A DNA stretch of 5,008 bases from positions 1-5,008 of the forward strand of contig JAXDRV010000001.1 in NCBI GenBank assembly GCA_034090805.1. The letters run 5' to 3'. The DNA comes from Ornithomonoglobus_A sp034090805. Its GTDB lineage: Bacteria; Bacillota; Clostridia; UBA1381. Numbering within the stretch: the stretch's first letter is position 1; every line of letters starts with the position of its first letter. Below the pieces are notes generated by a model. The model did no database searches and was not told the DNA's origin. It worked only from the letters and a program-made list of their open reading frames with translations. Below, in pieces: positions 1 to 5,008 of this stretch. A program made the translations under genes and the position numbers.

Positions 1-855
1 GTCATACCACCGTTTAATCAAATCTTTTTTGTTTTCTATATCGTAATAACTCAGTAATTCATCAACCTCGGACTGTATGAATCCAAAGTTTTCGGAAAAA
101 GCATCTGTCAATATTGAATTTACCTCAAGATTGTTTAAGCCCGTGAAAATGCTCTCCTTTGATATTCGCAGACAACCTGTTATAACCGAAAACTCAAGTG
201 CCGGATTTGTCTTTAATGCCGACTCGAAAAGCGAACGTATAAACCGCACCATTTTATCATAATATCCCGAAAAATACGCATCCTCAAGCGGAACATCGTA
301 TTCGTCTATCAGTATGATTGTATTTGCACCGTAATACTGTTTAAGATAAATACATAAATCTCCGATTGACCTATTAAACGTTTTCTCGTTGGAATTTTCA
401 TATGACAATATACTTTTATATGCCGCCTTTTGCTCGTTTGTCAATTTATCACTATTCAAAATGAAACGATATTTATGAAACTGCATACGGATTTCTCGGC
501 ATATACTATCAATTGCCATTTCATAATCTCCCTGTTTAGCGCACTTTAGTGACAGCGTGATAACAGGGTGAGTGTTCCTGTACATCGCAAGCTCGTCATA
601 ATACTCCGAAATTTTCAAGCCGTCGAATAAATAAGCATTATCCTTTTCGGTTATGTCAAAGAAATATTTCAGCATACTGAAATTAAGTGTCTTTCCGAAA
701 CGCCGTGGTCTTGTGATAAGGTTATTCTGCCCGCCGTTATGGAGCAGTTCATAGATAAACATGGACTTATCCACATAATAAAATTGTCCGTCTATTATTT
801 GCTTGAAATCCTCGTATCCGATAGGTATTCTCTTCTTTCCGTTGTTCAGTAACAT
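1..855 (-). CDS. AAA-ATPase-like protein, N-terminal part (C-terminus outside window)
   Basis: The open frame covers 285 codons from an ATG at 855-853 to the window edge with no stop. The start is set by GGGAGG (868-863), 7 nt upstream. Visible motifs are YYVDKS (residues 26-31), a degenerate Walker A LITRPRRFGKT (46-56), Walker B ILIDEYDVPL (181-190) and a TGCLRIS segment (226-232). Their order and wording match the bacterial AAA-ATPase-like family (Pfam AAA-ATPase_like), which usually runs to about 500-580 residues and ends in a PD-(D/E)XK nuclease-like domain. The frame is cut at WYD, where family members usually continue WYDGY. There is no signal peptide or membrane segment, so it is probably cytoplasmic. 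Family members are abundant in gut Clostridia and Bacteroidetes and their role is poorly known. It has its own promoter and is not obviously in an operon with the replication genes. Family call is strong; function is unknown. Confidence 0.88.
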   Translation of the reverse strand, partial: MLLNNGKKRIPIGYEDFKQIIDGQFYYVDKSMFIYELLHNGGQNNLITRPRRFGKTLNFSMLKYFFDITEKDNAYLFDGLKISEYYDELAMYRNTHPVITLSLKCAKQGDYEMAIDSICREIRMQFHKYRFILNSDKLTNEQKAAYKSILSYENSNEKTFNRSIGDLCIYLKQYYGANTIILIDEYDVPLEDAYFSGYYDKMVRFIRSLFESALKTNPALEFSVITGCLRISKESIFTGLNNLEVNSILTDAFSENFGFIQSEVDELLSYYDIENKKDLIKRWYD

Positions 856-891
856 GGTAACACCTCCCGCAATGGTTCTGTCTTTGTATTA

Positions 892-920
892 AGTATATCA
901 TATATTTGCAAATTTATCAA
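892..920 (-). promoter_or_regulatory. Promoter of the AAA-ATPase-like gene
   Basis: On the minus strand a -35 box TTGATA (920-915) is followed after exactly 17 nt by TATACT (897-892). A TG one base upstream of the -10 box makes it an extended -10. The start codon lies about 37 nt downstream of the -10 box, leaving a short leader that holds the GGGAGGTG ribosome binding site. Box match and spacing are close to the housekeeping sigma consensus. Confidence 0.75.
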
Positions 921-948
921 CCTTTATTTTTGATTTAAACGGTAAACC

Positions 949-992
949 ATGCAACAGTGTAATTTGCCTGAAATATTCTTATACACTTGCAT
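949..992. repeat. Imperfect inverted repeat between the helicase and ATPase genes
   Basis: ATGCAA (949-954) plus GTGTA (957-961) pair with TACAC (982-986) plus TTGCAT (987-992). This is an 11-bp stem with a 2-nt bulge and a 20-nt loop. It lies about 30 nt past the helicase stop codon, so it could end that transcript. No T-run follows on either strand, so it is not a standard intrinsic terminator. It could equally be a protein-binding or recombination site, or chance in AT-rich DNA. Confidence 0.25.
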
Positions 993-1022
993 TTCTCCTT
1001 AAAATGTAAGTCATTGTTCCAT

Positions 1023-2573
1023 TCACATACGCACAAGCTCAGCCTGCCTCAGCGGGAAATCGCTGAACAAATGCACGGTGCACTCCTCACGCAGCAGCCT
1101 CGCTCTGCCAACACTTTGCTCAAGCTCGCTCTCAATCATCCAAAGCTGTATTCTCCTAAGCAGTTCATTATCATATGTATAAAACCAGAATTTATATCCG
1201 TTGTGTTCCGTTTCTCTATATCGAAGCTTGTCGGTATTTCCGCTGTATCCCATATAATACCCAAGCAGTATATATAAAAAATCCGCCATGTGGGGTGTTC
1301 CTATAACGGCAATGTCTTGTCCTTTCATGCAGTTACAGCCCTCTGAATTCCCGAAATGTATTCCGTCCTCATCATCGGAGTATTTCTTGAATGTGATTTT
1401 CTGTATATCTCCTATTAATTCTTTGATATTCGCATACTCGTTTTCGTTATTCTCCATGTATCGCCTGCTGTAGGAATGGTCAAAGTATTGCACCAGTCTT
1501 CCTTTGTATTTTGCTGTTTTGCATGAATGGAACTCAACTCGATCACAGCCGAAATATTTTGTGTAAATATATTCGTCCGCCGTTGCCGAAAGAATAGTAT
1601 ATCTTAAATTTTTAAGTGTGGGAGTTTTGTAAAAAACAACACGTTTGCCGTCTGAATAAAATTTCTCTGCATTAAGAAGTGCGTTAAGATTAAACTTCGC
1701 ATCAGTATTACAGTTTCCTGTCGGCTCTAACGAAAACAGTGTATTGTCATCTGCAAGCTCAATGATCTTTAAAAGCCGTTCTCTTACCCTTTTGGAAATT
1801 CTGTTTTCAAGAAGCTCCTCTATATCCGATATATCGACAGAAATCTGATTTTTTATAATCGTTTTTAATATATCCTCATCTATAATGATATTATAATTTT
1901 TCAACCATTCATAAGACGCATACAACACCTTATGATGAGTTGTAATAATATGCCCTTTAAACTGTTTTACATTTTTTGTTGTTTTGACAAAGTCGGCTAA
2001 TGCAGAAACCGTATCTGATTTTGATTTTATATATTCCATAACCTTACGGTGATTGCCTGTATTATATAAATAGTCGATATGCGTATATATTTCCTGTGGG
2101 ATACTGTCCTTGATTTCATAGATTGACGGTGTTTCCATCGCATTAATACCCGACTTCACACATTCCTCATAAACCTCATTTTTCAATTTATTTGTCGGTA
2201 CAGCAATAATACACGGTTTATCGGCGGTTTTAAGATAATTGAGATAAAGATGCGTTTTCCCTATAGCAGTCTGCGCCTTAATGATATGTATTTTATTATC
2301 ATCACTGTTCACGGCTTTGTAAAAGTAGTATTTTAATTCAGCCTGAACATCGGCAATATCACAGTATTCCGGTTCTTTTAAACATATTATCTCCTTACGT
2401 TTGATTTTTGCCGTATCAAGCATATTGTTTCCGTGATGACAGCATTTGCAGTAAGGGCAAAACTTTTCACATCGCATCGGCATATAGTTTCTGTCTTTAA
2501 AATATTTAGTATAAAATCTCCAATTCCTTTTATACGTATCATATACCGATTCATCGATATGTTTTAAAAACAT
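1023..2573 (-). CDS. SF2-type helicase, C-terminal half of a primase-helicase
   Basis: A 516-aa protein with helicase motifs in order: Walker A AQTAIGKT (100-107), motif Ia AVPTNKL (124-130), a GHIITTHH segment (207-214), a DEAH-like Walker B IIIDEDIL (229-236), motif III SAT (329-331) and motif VI QSVGRARLL (486-494). Ahead of them is a Cys/His-rich patch (C35, C39, C42, C44, C45, H46, H47) that could bind zinc. The expected role is ATP-driven unwinding of DNA during replication of the mobile element, together with the upstream primase. The ATG start has a GGAG 5 nt upstream. The frame is the same as that of the primase, whose stop lies only 12 nt away, so the two may be one broken gene or translationally coupled genes. 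There is no clear terminator after it. Helicase class is secure; replication role is inferred from the neighbour. Confidence 0.8.
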   Translation of the reverse strand: MFLKHIDESVYDTYKRNWRFYTKYFKDRNYMPMRCEKFCPYCKCCHHGNNMLDTAKIKRKEIICLKEPEYCDIADVQAELKYYFYKAVNSDDNKIHIIKAQTAIGKTHLYLNYLKTADKPCIIAVPTNKLKNEVYEECVKSGINAMETPSIYEIKDSIPQEIYTHIDYLYNTGNHRKVMEYIKSKSDTVSALADFVKTTKNVKQFKGHIITTHHKVLYASYEWLKNYNIIIDEDILKTIIKNQISVDISDIEELLENRISKRVRERLLKIIELADDNTLFSLEPTGNCNTDAKFNLNALLNAEKFYSDGKRVVFYKTPTLKNLRYTILSATADEYIYTKYFGCDRVEFHSCKTAKYKGRLVQYFDHSYSRRYMENNENEYANIKELIGDIQKITFKKYSDDEDGIHFGNSEGCNCMKGQDIAVIGTPHMADFLYILLGYYMGYSGNTDKLRYRETEHNGYKFWFYTYDNELLRRIQLWMIESELEQSVGRARLLREECTVHLFSDFPLRQAELVRM

Positions 2574-2588
2574 CTTCGCTCCGGTTTA
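2574..2588 (-). other. Single in-frame stop joining primase and helicase ORFs
   Basis: The primase ends with TAA (2588-2586). The next four codons ACC GGA GCG AAG lead in the same frame straight into the helicase ATG (2573). Reading through the stop would give a continuous protein of about 788 residues. The intervening GGAG (2582-2579) is correctly placed to restart translation. This fits a nonsense mutation in an ancestral fused gene, a stable split with reinitiation, or low-level readthrough. Confidence 0.7.
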
Positions 2589-3389
2589 GACATGAATAAG
2601 ATTTGTCGCAATGCCGTATAACTGGTTATAATACAGCCATTCCGTATCATCCGCAAATTCTTTGTATAATCGGCAATTTTTATATAGCTCGTCAATGGTA
2701 TCACGTCTGTATGGCTTATGATTTTTTGGTAAATTTTCGCCATTTGTAGTTTTATTATTAAATGAAAATGGCGAATTTTTACTGATACCTCTATGATCGT
2801 TTTGGAATTTTTCTATACGCTCCTTATAGTGATTTTTGTATTTATCATTACAATATAACGAAAAATTCATAACAAGGTTTTGACTGTCAACGAAATCTTC
2901 ATTCTGATTATAATAAATTAATCTCTTACCACCAAAGAACATTCTTGACGCATCCTTACATGATTTATCGCATTCGTGAAATATCATCATAAACATACCT
3001 ATTACTGCTTCAAATGTATCTATGTCCGTTATAATTTCATCAAGTACGAATACAATTCTGAATTTGTCCATATCCACTCCCGAAAAGGTTTCATATGCAA
3101 AGAGTATGGGGAGCATATATTCTTTTGCTCTTTCGGATATGCTACTGAAGCTTACGCCTCCGTCAAAGTCAAGAGCAATAAATTGTGCACTCACAAAATT
3201 ACGGATTTGTCTTGAGCCGTTAAAAACAGCGGGACACCATGTATAACCTTCATTTGATATACGCTCTGCAAATTCTTTTAAATTATTTATCTGATGTATT
3301 TGTGCTGTAATACGGTTGCTTATTTTTCCTATTTCCGAGTTTTTGGGCTTTTGGTTATAGCCCATTACATCAATTGTTGATAAAATCAT
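2586..3389 (-). CDS. Archaeo-eukaryotic primase/polymerase-like protein
   Basis: The chosen ATG (3389-3387) gives 267 aa and has AGGAGG (3403-3398) 8 nt upstream. A TTG at 3437 would add 16 residues but lacks a ribosome binding site. Motifs resemble the AEP primase fold of mobile-element replication proteins: YTWCPAVF (49-56), the metal-binding FIALDFDGG (70-78, D74 and D76), KFRIVFVL (109-116), then D141 and DASRMFFGG (146-154). The usual S-x-H of AEP motif II is not evident; the aligned segment reads FSGVD (102-106). The C-terminal part (about 200-267) is polar and ends in an EWLYYNQLYGIATNLIHV segment that looks like an interdomain linker rather than a natural end. The probable role is primer or DNA synthesis on the excised element, with the downstream helicase. 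Fold assignment rests on motif reading only. Confidence 0.68.
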   Translation of the reverse strand: MILSTIDVMGYNQKPKNSEIGKISNRITAQIHQINNLKEFAERISNEGYTWCPAVFNGSRQIRNFVSAQFIALDFDGGVSFSSISERAKEYMLPILFAYETFSGVDMDKFRIVFVLDEIITDIDTFEAVIGMFMMIFHECDKSCKDASRMFFGGKRLIYYNQNEDFVDSQNLVMNFSLYCNDKYKNHYKERIEKFQNDHRGISKNSPFSFNNKTTNGENLPKNHKPYRRDTIDELYKNCRLYKEFADDTEWLYYNQLYGIATNLIHV

Positions 3390-3397
3390 TTTCTTAT

Positions 3398-3403
3398 CCT
3401 CCT
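3398..3403 (-). promoter_or_regulatory. Ribosome binding site fixing the primase start
   Basis: AGGAGG sits 8 nt before the ATG at 3389. It is the strongest ribosome binding site in the minus-strand module and rules in favour of this start over the upstream TTG. Confidence 0.85.
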
Positions 3404-3413
3404 TTTTACTGAT

Positions 3414-3429
3414 AGTCACGACAGTGACT
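3414..3429. promoter_or_regulatory. Short perfect hairpin in the primase leader
   Basis: AGTCAC (3414-3419) and GTGACT (3424-3429) are perfect inverted copies around a 4-nt loop GACA. In the minus-strand transcript the hairpin ends 10 nt before the AGGAGG site, so it could affect primase translation. As DNA it could be an operator. The T-run at 3429-3434 also makes it resemble a very weak terminator on the plus strand, but no plus-strand gene ends here. Confidence 0.4.
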
Positions 3430-3451
3430 TTTTTCAATTAAATGTTAAAAA

Positions 3452-3479
3452 AATATATTTTAAAATCGATTTTAACCAA
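3452..3479 (-). promoter_or_regulatory. Candidate promoter of the primase-helicase operon
   Basis: On the minus strand TTGGTT (3479-3474) is followed after 16 nt by TATATT (3457-3452). The predicted leader is about 55 nt and includes the hairpin and the AGGAGG site. The spacer is almost entirely filled by the 16-bp palindrome, which would let a bound repressor block the promoter. Both boxes are imperfect and the DNA is very AT-rich, so the call is tentative. Confidence 0.4.
3460..3475. promoter_or_regulatory. 16-bp perfect palindrome, candidate operator
   Basis: TTAAAATCGATTTTAA is identical on both strands. It lies in the divergent gap between the primase and the plus-strand hypothetical gene, in the spacer of the candidate primase promoter. 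This position suits a dimeric regulator controlling one or both directions, or a replication-origin element. No matching regulator gene is visible in the window. Confidence 0.45.
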
Positions 3480-3532
3480 TTTTGAAATATATACTATTTC
3501 CTTGAAAGGTACTTAATCTTATATATCAAAGG

Positions 3533-3865
3533 GTGTCGCAATCTGATAAAGAGTTCAATCCCGATAGCGACGACAATGTTAGAATTAAACTGGCAAAAAT
3601 TGCTTATAGCACGGACAAGTACAACTTTAACGAAAAGCTCAGAGCTATAACTGCAATTAAAGACCACCTCAAAAGCAGTGGGCGTAAATACCTTATGAAT
3701 GTAGTTAACTACTACAAGGGGATATGCTTAAAAGCAACCGGTGTTAAGCTTGATTATAAGGATGATATTTATTACATAATGAAATCCAAATCGAGAGGTT
3801 TTGACTTGGCAAGCATCTATCTTGATTATAGATCAAATGACCTCGAAACTTCGAGTAGGTGTTGA
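3533..3865 (+). CDS. Hypothetical protein, 110 aa, possibly with frameshifted C-terminus
   Basis: I do not recognise this protein. It is hydrophilic and mostly predicted helical, with no signal peptide or membrane segment. Residues about 15-75 are rich in Lys, Tyr and Asn. The only usable start is a GTG; an in-frame TGA at 3503-3505 closes the frame upstream, and no well-placed ribosome binding site is seen, so the start is uncertain. The end reads DLETSSRC. A different frame that opens at 3837 continues with a protein-like sequence, so the natural C-terminus may have been lost by a frameshift. Its place between the replication module and excisionase/integrase suggests an accessory gene of the same element, read in the same direction as the excisionase. 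Confidence 0.55.
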   Translation: MSQSDKEFNPDSDDNVRIKLAKIAYSTDKYNFNEKLRAITAIKDHLKSSGRKYLMNVVNYYKGICLKATGVKLDYKDDIYYIMKSKSRGFDLASIYLDYRSNDLETSSRC

Positions 3866-3923
3866 AAAGCAAGGTAAATACAAGCTTTTAAGCCTCGACG
3901 TTTGTAGGATAATACCGAATTAA
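3837..3923 (+). pseudogene. Possible frameshifted tail of the hypothetical protein
   Basis: In the +1 frame an ATG opens 28 codons (M-T-S-K-L-R-V-G-V-E, then KQGKYKLLSLDVCRIIPN) that overlap the last codons of the 110-aa ORF. The composition looks like real protein rather than random translation, and it begins where the main frame becomes a poor-looking SSRC end. No slippery heptamer is visible, so a simple indel is more likely than programmed frameshifting. It has no ribosome binding site of its own. It could also be chance. Confidence 0.3.
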
Positions 3924-3928
3924 ATTCG
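3916..3928. repeat. 13-bp dyad CGAATT-A-AATTCG
   Basis: Two perfect 6-bp half-sites flank one base. It is nested in a wider CCGAA (3915-3919) / TTCGG (3934-3938) inverted repeat. The loop of the inner repeat is too small for RNA folding, so a DNA-binding site is the more likely reading. It lies about 150 nt before the excisionase gene. Confidence 0.3.
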
Positions 3929-3952
3929 ATTTCTTCGGACTTTCACAACGAA

Positions 3953-3984
3953 AAGAGGTGATGTGTATAAATCTTAATTCTTAA
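3953..3984 (+). other. Orphan strong ribosome binding site with a 7-codon leader ORF
   Basis: GAGGTGAT (3955-3962) matches the 16S anti-Shine-Dalgarno over 8 bases. It is followed only by tiny frames: ATG at 3961 (MCINLNS then TAA) overlapping the site itself, or GTG at 3963 (VYKS then TAA). This may be a regulatory leader peptide for the excisionase-integrase transcript or the remnant of a deleted gene. The 211-nt gap 3866-4076 holds no other credible coding sequence. Confidence 0.3.
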
Positions 3985-4007
3985 TATCGAAGCCTAAAAA
4001 GGCACAG

Positions 4008-4037
4008 AGCAATATACTTTGTTTACGAGATATTGCT
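4008..4037 (+). promoter_or_regulatory. Hairpin in the leader upstream of the excisionase
   Basis: AGCAATAT (4008-4015) and ATATTGCT (4030-4037) are perfect 8-bp inverted copies around a 14-nt loop. No T-run follows, so it is not an intrinsic terminator. It ends 24 nt before the excisionase GGGAGG site. It may be an RNA structure in the leader, or a dyad bound by excisionase or a regulator. Confidence 0.35.
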
Positions 4038-4076
4038 ACCTAATCAAACGCAATACTTTTCGGGAGGACTTTTTAA

Positions 4077-4286
4077 ATGAGAGAATATAAGTATGATATA
4101 CCAATCCATAAGAAGTACGGTCTTACAATAGAGGAAGCGGCTGAGTTCTCGTGCATAGGCACTCACAAGCTTCGTGAAATAATTACTAATGATAGCAGTT
4201 TAGATTTCATTTTACACAAAGGTCATCAAATAGTCATAAAACGGAAACTATTTGAAAAATGGCTAAACAAAATCAGCTTTATATAA
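4077..4286 (+). CDS. xis: Tn916-type excisionase
   Basis: A 69-aa basic protein closely patterned on Tn916 Xis: the N-terminal DIPIHKKYGLTIEEAAEF (residues 7-24), a winged-helix DNA-binding region with the helix-turn-helix around 16-34 (GTHKLRE at 28-34), and the C-terminal IVIKRKLFEKWL (52-63). Its length matches the family (about 67 aa). Xis binds near the element ends and steers the integrase toward excision. The ATG has GGGAGG (4062-4067) 9 nt upstream. The integrase follows after 57 nt in the same direction, the usual xis-int order. The gene looks intact. Confidence 0.9.
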   Translation: MREYKYDIPIHKKYGLTIEEAAEFSCIGTHKLREIITNDSSLDFILHKGHQIVIKRKLFEKWLNKISFI

Positions 4287-4292
4287 AATCTG

Positions 4293-4325
4293 TATGCGGA
4301 TGCACCCTTATGGGGTATCCGCATA
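4293..4325 (+). promoter_or_regulatory. Strong hairpin between excisionase and integrase
   Basis: TATGCGGAT (4293-4301) pairs perfectly with ATCCGCATA (4317-4325). Inside it, ACCC (4304-4307) can pair with GGGT (4313-4316) across a GC bulge, leaving a 5-nt loop. No T-run follows, and the integrase ribosome binding site begins only 3 nt after the stem. It is more likely to tune integrase translation or protect the mRNA than to stop transcription, although partial termination cannot be excluded. Confidence 0.55.
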
Positions 4326-4343
4326 ATAGGGGAGGTAAACACA

Positions 4344-5000
4344 GTGGCAAGCAGACGAGATAACAAGGGCAGAATACTTAACAAGGGCGAGTATCAGCGA
4401 GCCAATGGTATGTATGAGTATAAATATACCGAAATTGACGGAACTAACAGAAGCATTTACAGTTGGAGATTAACACAAATTGATAAAGCTCCAAAGGGAA
4501 AGCAATCTGAGTTTTGCTTGAGGGAATTGATACAACAAATTGAGAGAGATAAGCAAGACGGCATAAATTCATCAGAAGCAAAGAGGATGACCTTAAATTC
4601 TTTCTTTGATGAATATATTGAAAACAAGGTAGGACTAAAGCAATCTACAAGAACTAACTATAAATATATGTATAAAAAATATGTGTCAGAAAACTTAGGG
4701 CTTAAAAAGATTTCTGCTATCAGATATACTGATATATTAAAATTCTACAACTCTCTTATTACTGACGGCGGTTTCAAACCGAATAGTATGGAGATAATAC
4801 ACACCATTCTGCATCCTATATTTACCGTTGCGATGCGTGATGGGTACATAAGAACAAATCCTACCGACAACGTGATGAACGAAATCAAAAAATCACACAA
4901 CTGGGAAAAGCCCAAAAGACACGCGCTAACAGTACAACAACAATCTGCATTTATGGAGTGTTATACTTTAAGTACAGTCGACAAACGCACTAAATTCTGA
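4344..5000 (+). CDS. int: Tn916-type tyrosine integrase, truncated before the catalytic domain
   Basis: The GTG start is set by GGGGAGG (4329-4335), 8 nt upstream. The first residues (RRDNKGRILNKGEYQR, 4-19, and YSWRL, 39-43) match the N-terminal arm-binding domain of Tn916 integrase. Residues about 82-185 form the SAM-like core-binding domain (KQSTRTNYKYMYKKYV, then PTDNVMNEIKK). ALTVQQQSAFME (194-205) is the usual entry to the catalytic domain, but the frame then changes character (CYTLSTVDKRTKF) and stops at TGA. Family members are about 390-405 aa and carry R...HxxR...Y catalytic residues; all are absent here. No continuation is found in the other two frames. The fragment should bind DNA but not recombine it, and could interfere with an intact integrase. 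Confidence 0.85.
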   Translation: MASRRDNKGRILNKGEYQRANGMYEYKYTEIDGTNRSIYSWRLTQIDKAPKGKQSEFCLRELIQQIERDKQDGINSSEAKRMTLNSFFDEYIENKVGLKQSTRTNYKYMYKKYVSENLGLKKISAIRYTDILKFYNSLITDGGFKPNSMEIIHTILHPIFTVAMRDGYIRTNPTDNVMNEIKKSHNWEKPKRHALTVQQQSAFMECYTLSTVDKRTKF

Positions 5001-5006
5001 TATAAT
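4978..5006 (+). promoter_or_regulatory. Near-consensus promoter reading out of the window
   Basis: TCGACA (4978-4983), 17 nt, then TATAAT (5001-5006), with TG one base upstream of the -10 box (extended -10). The -35 box matches 5 of 6 consensus bases. It lies inside the aberrant end of the integrase frame and would drive a gene beyond the right edge. Its position suggests the start of a different genetic unit inserted into the integrase. Confidence 0.65.
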
Positions 5007-5008
5007 AA

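Noticed and set aside
77..262. Plus-strand open frame of 61 codons at the left edge
   Set aside because: It is the complement of the well-supported ATPase gene and has no supporting start signal.
987..1473. Two plus-strand open frames opposite the end of the helicase gene
   Set aside because: They lie antisense to a gene with clear helicase motifs, have no ribosome binding site and resemble no protein family.
2976..3246. Two overlapping plus-strand open frames opposite the primase gene
   Set aside because: They are antisense to the DFD-containing primase, overlap each other in different frames and have no recognisable motif.
3414..3434. Intrinsic terminator on the plus strand (hairpin plus T-run)
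   Set aside because: The stem is only 6 bp and no plus-strand gene lies upstream to be terminated; a leader hairpin or operator of the primase is the better reading.
3390..3437. 16-residue N-terminal extension of the primase from a TTG start
   Set aside because: The internal ATG at 3389 has AGGAGG at ideal distance, while the TTG has none; the extension would be translated from the ribosome binding site region itself.
3476..3526. Plus-strand promoter for the 110-aa gene
   Set aside because: TATACT (3490-3495) and TATATA (3520-3525) occur, and TTGAAA appears twice, but no pair has acceptable 16-18 nt spacing.
3991..4003. GCCT-AAAA-AGGC mini-hairpin
   Set aside because: A 4-bp stem is expected by chance in a window of this size.

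Overview
The window looks like part of an integrative mobile element in a low-GC Gram-positive gut bacterium, most likely a Clostridia member such as a Ruminococcus/Eubacterium relative. The evidence is AT-rich DNA, AGGAGG-type ribosome binding sites, sigma-A-like promoters and Tn916-type recombination genes. The assignment to Clostridia is an inference.

Layout. (1) Positions 1-855, minus strand: the N-terminal 285 codons of an AAA-ATPase-like protein (degenerate Walker A RPRRFGKT, Walker B IDEYD). It runs off the left edge and has its own well-formed promoter at 892-920. (2) Positions 1023-3389, minus strand: a replication module. An archaeo-eukaryotic-type primase/polymerase-like protein (2586-3389) is followed 12 nt later by an SF2-type helicase (1023-2573). 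The two ORFs are in the same frame and separated by a single TAA, so they look like one primase-helicase gene that has been split, either by a nonsense mutation or as a stable two-cistron arrangement. (3) Positions 3390-3532: a divergent, very AT-rich control region with a 16-bp perfect palindrome and a short hairpin just upstream of the primase ribosome binding site. (4) Positions 3533-3923, plus strand: an unrecognised 110-aa protein with a possible frameshifted tail. (5) Positions 3924-4076: a non-coding leader with inverted repeats and an orphan ribosome binding site. (6) Positions 4077-5000, plus strand: a Tn916-type excisionase followed by a Tn916-type tyrosine integrase. The integrase stops after 218 aa, just as its catalytic domain should begin. 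The DNA that replaces it carries a near-consensus extended -10 promoter pointing out of the window.

Working model: excisionase and integrase would move the element, and the primase-helicase would replicate its excised circle. Because the integrase has lost its catalytic residues and the primase-helicase is interrupted, this copy may be immobile or have been invaded by another element at its right side. No CRISPR array, rRNA or tRNA was recognised.
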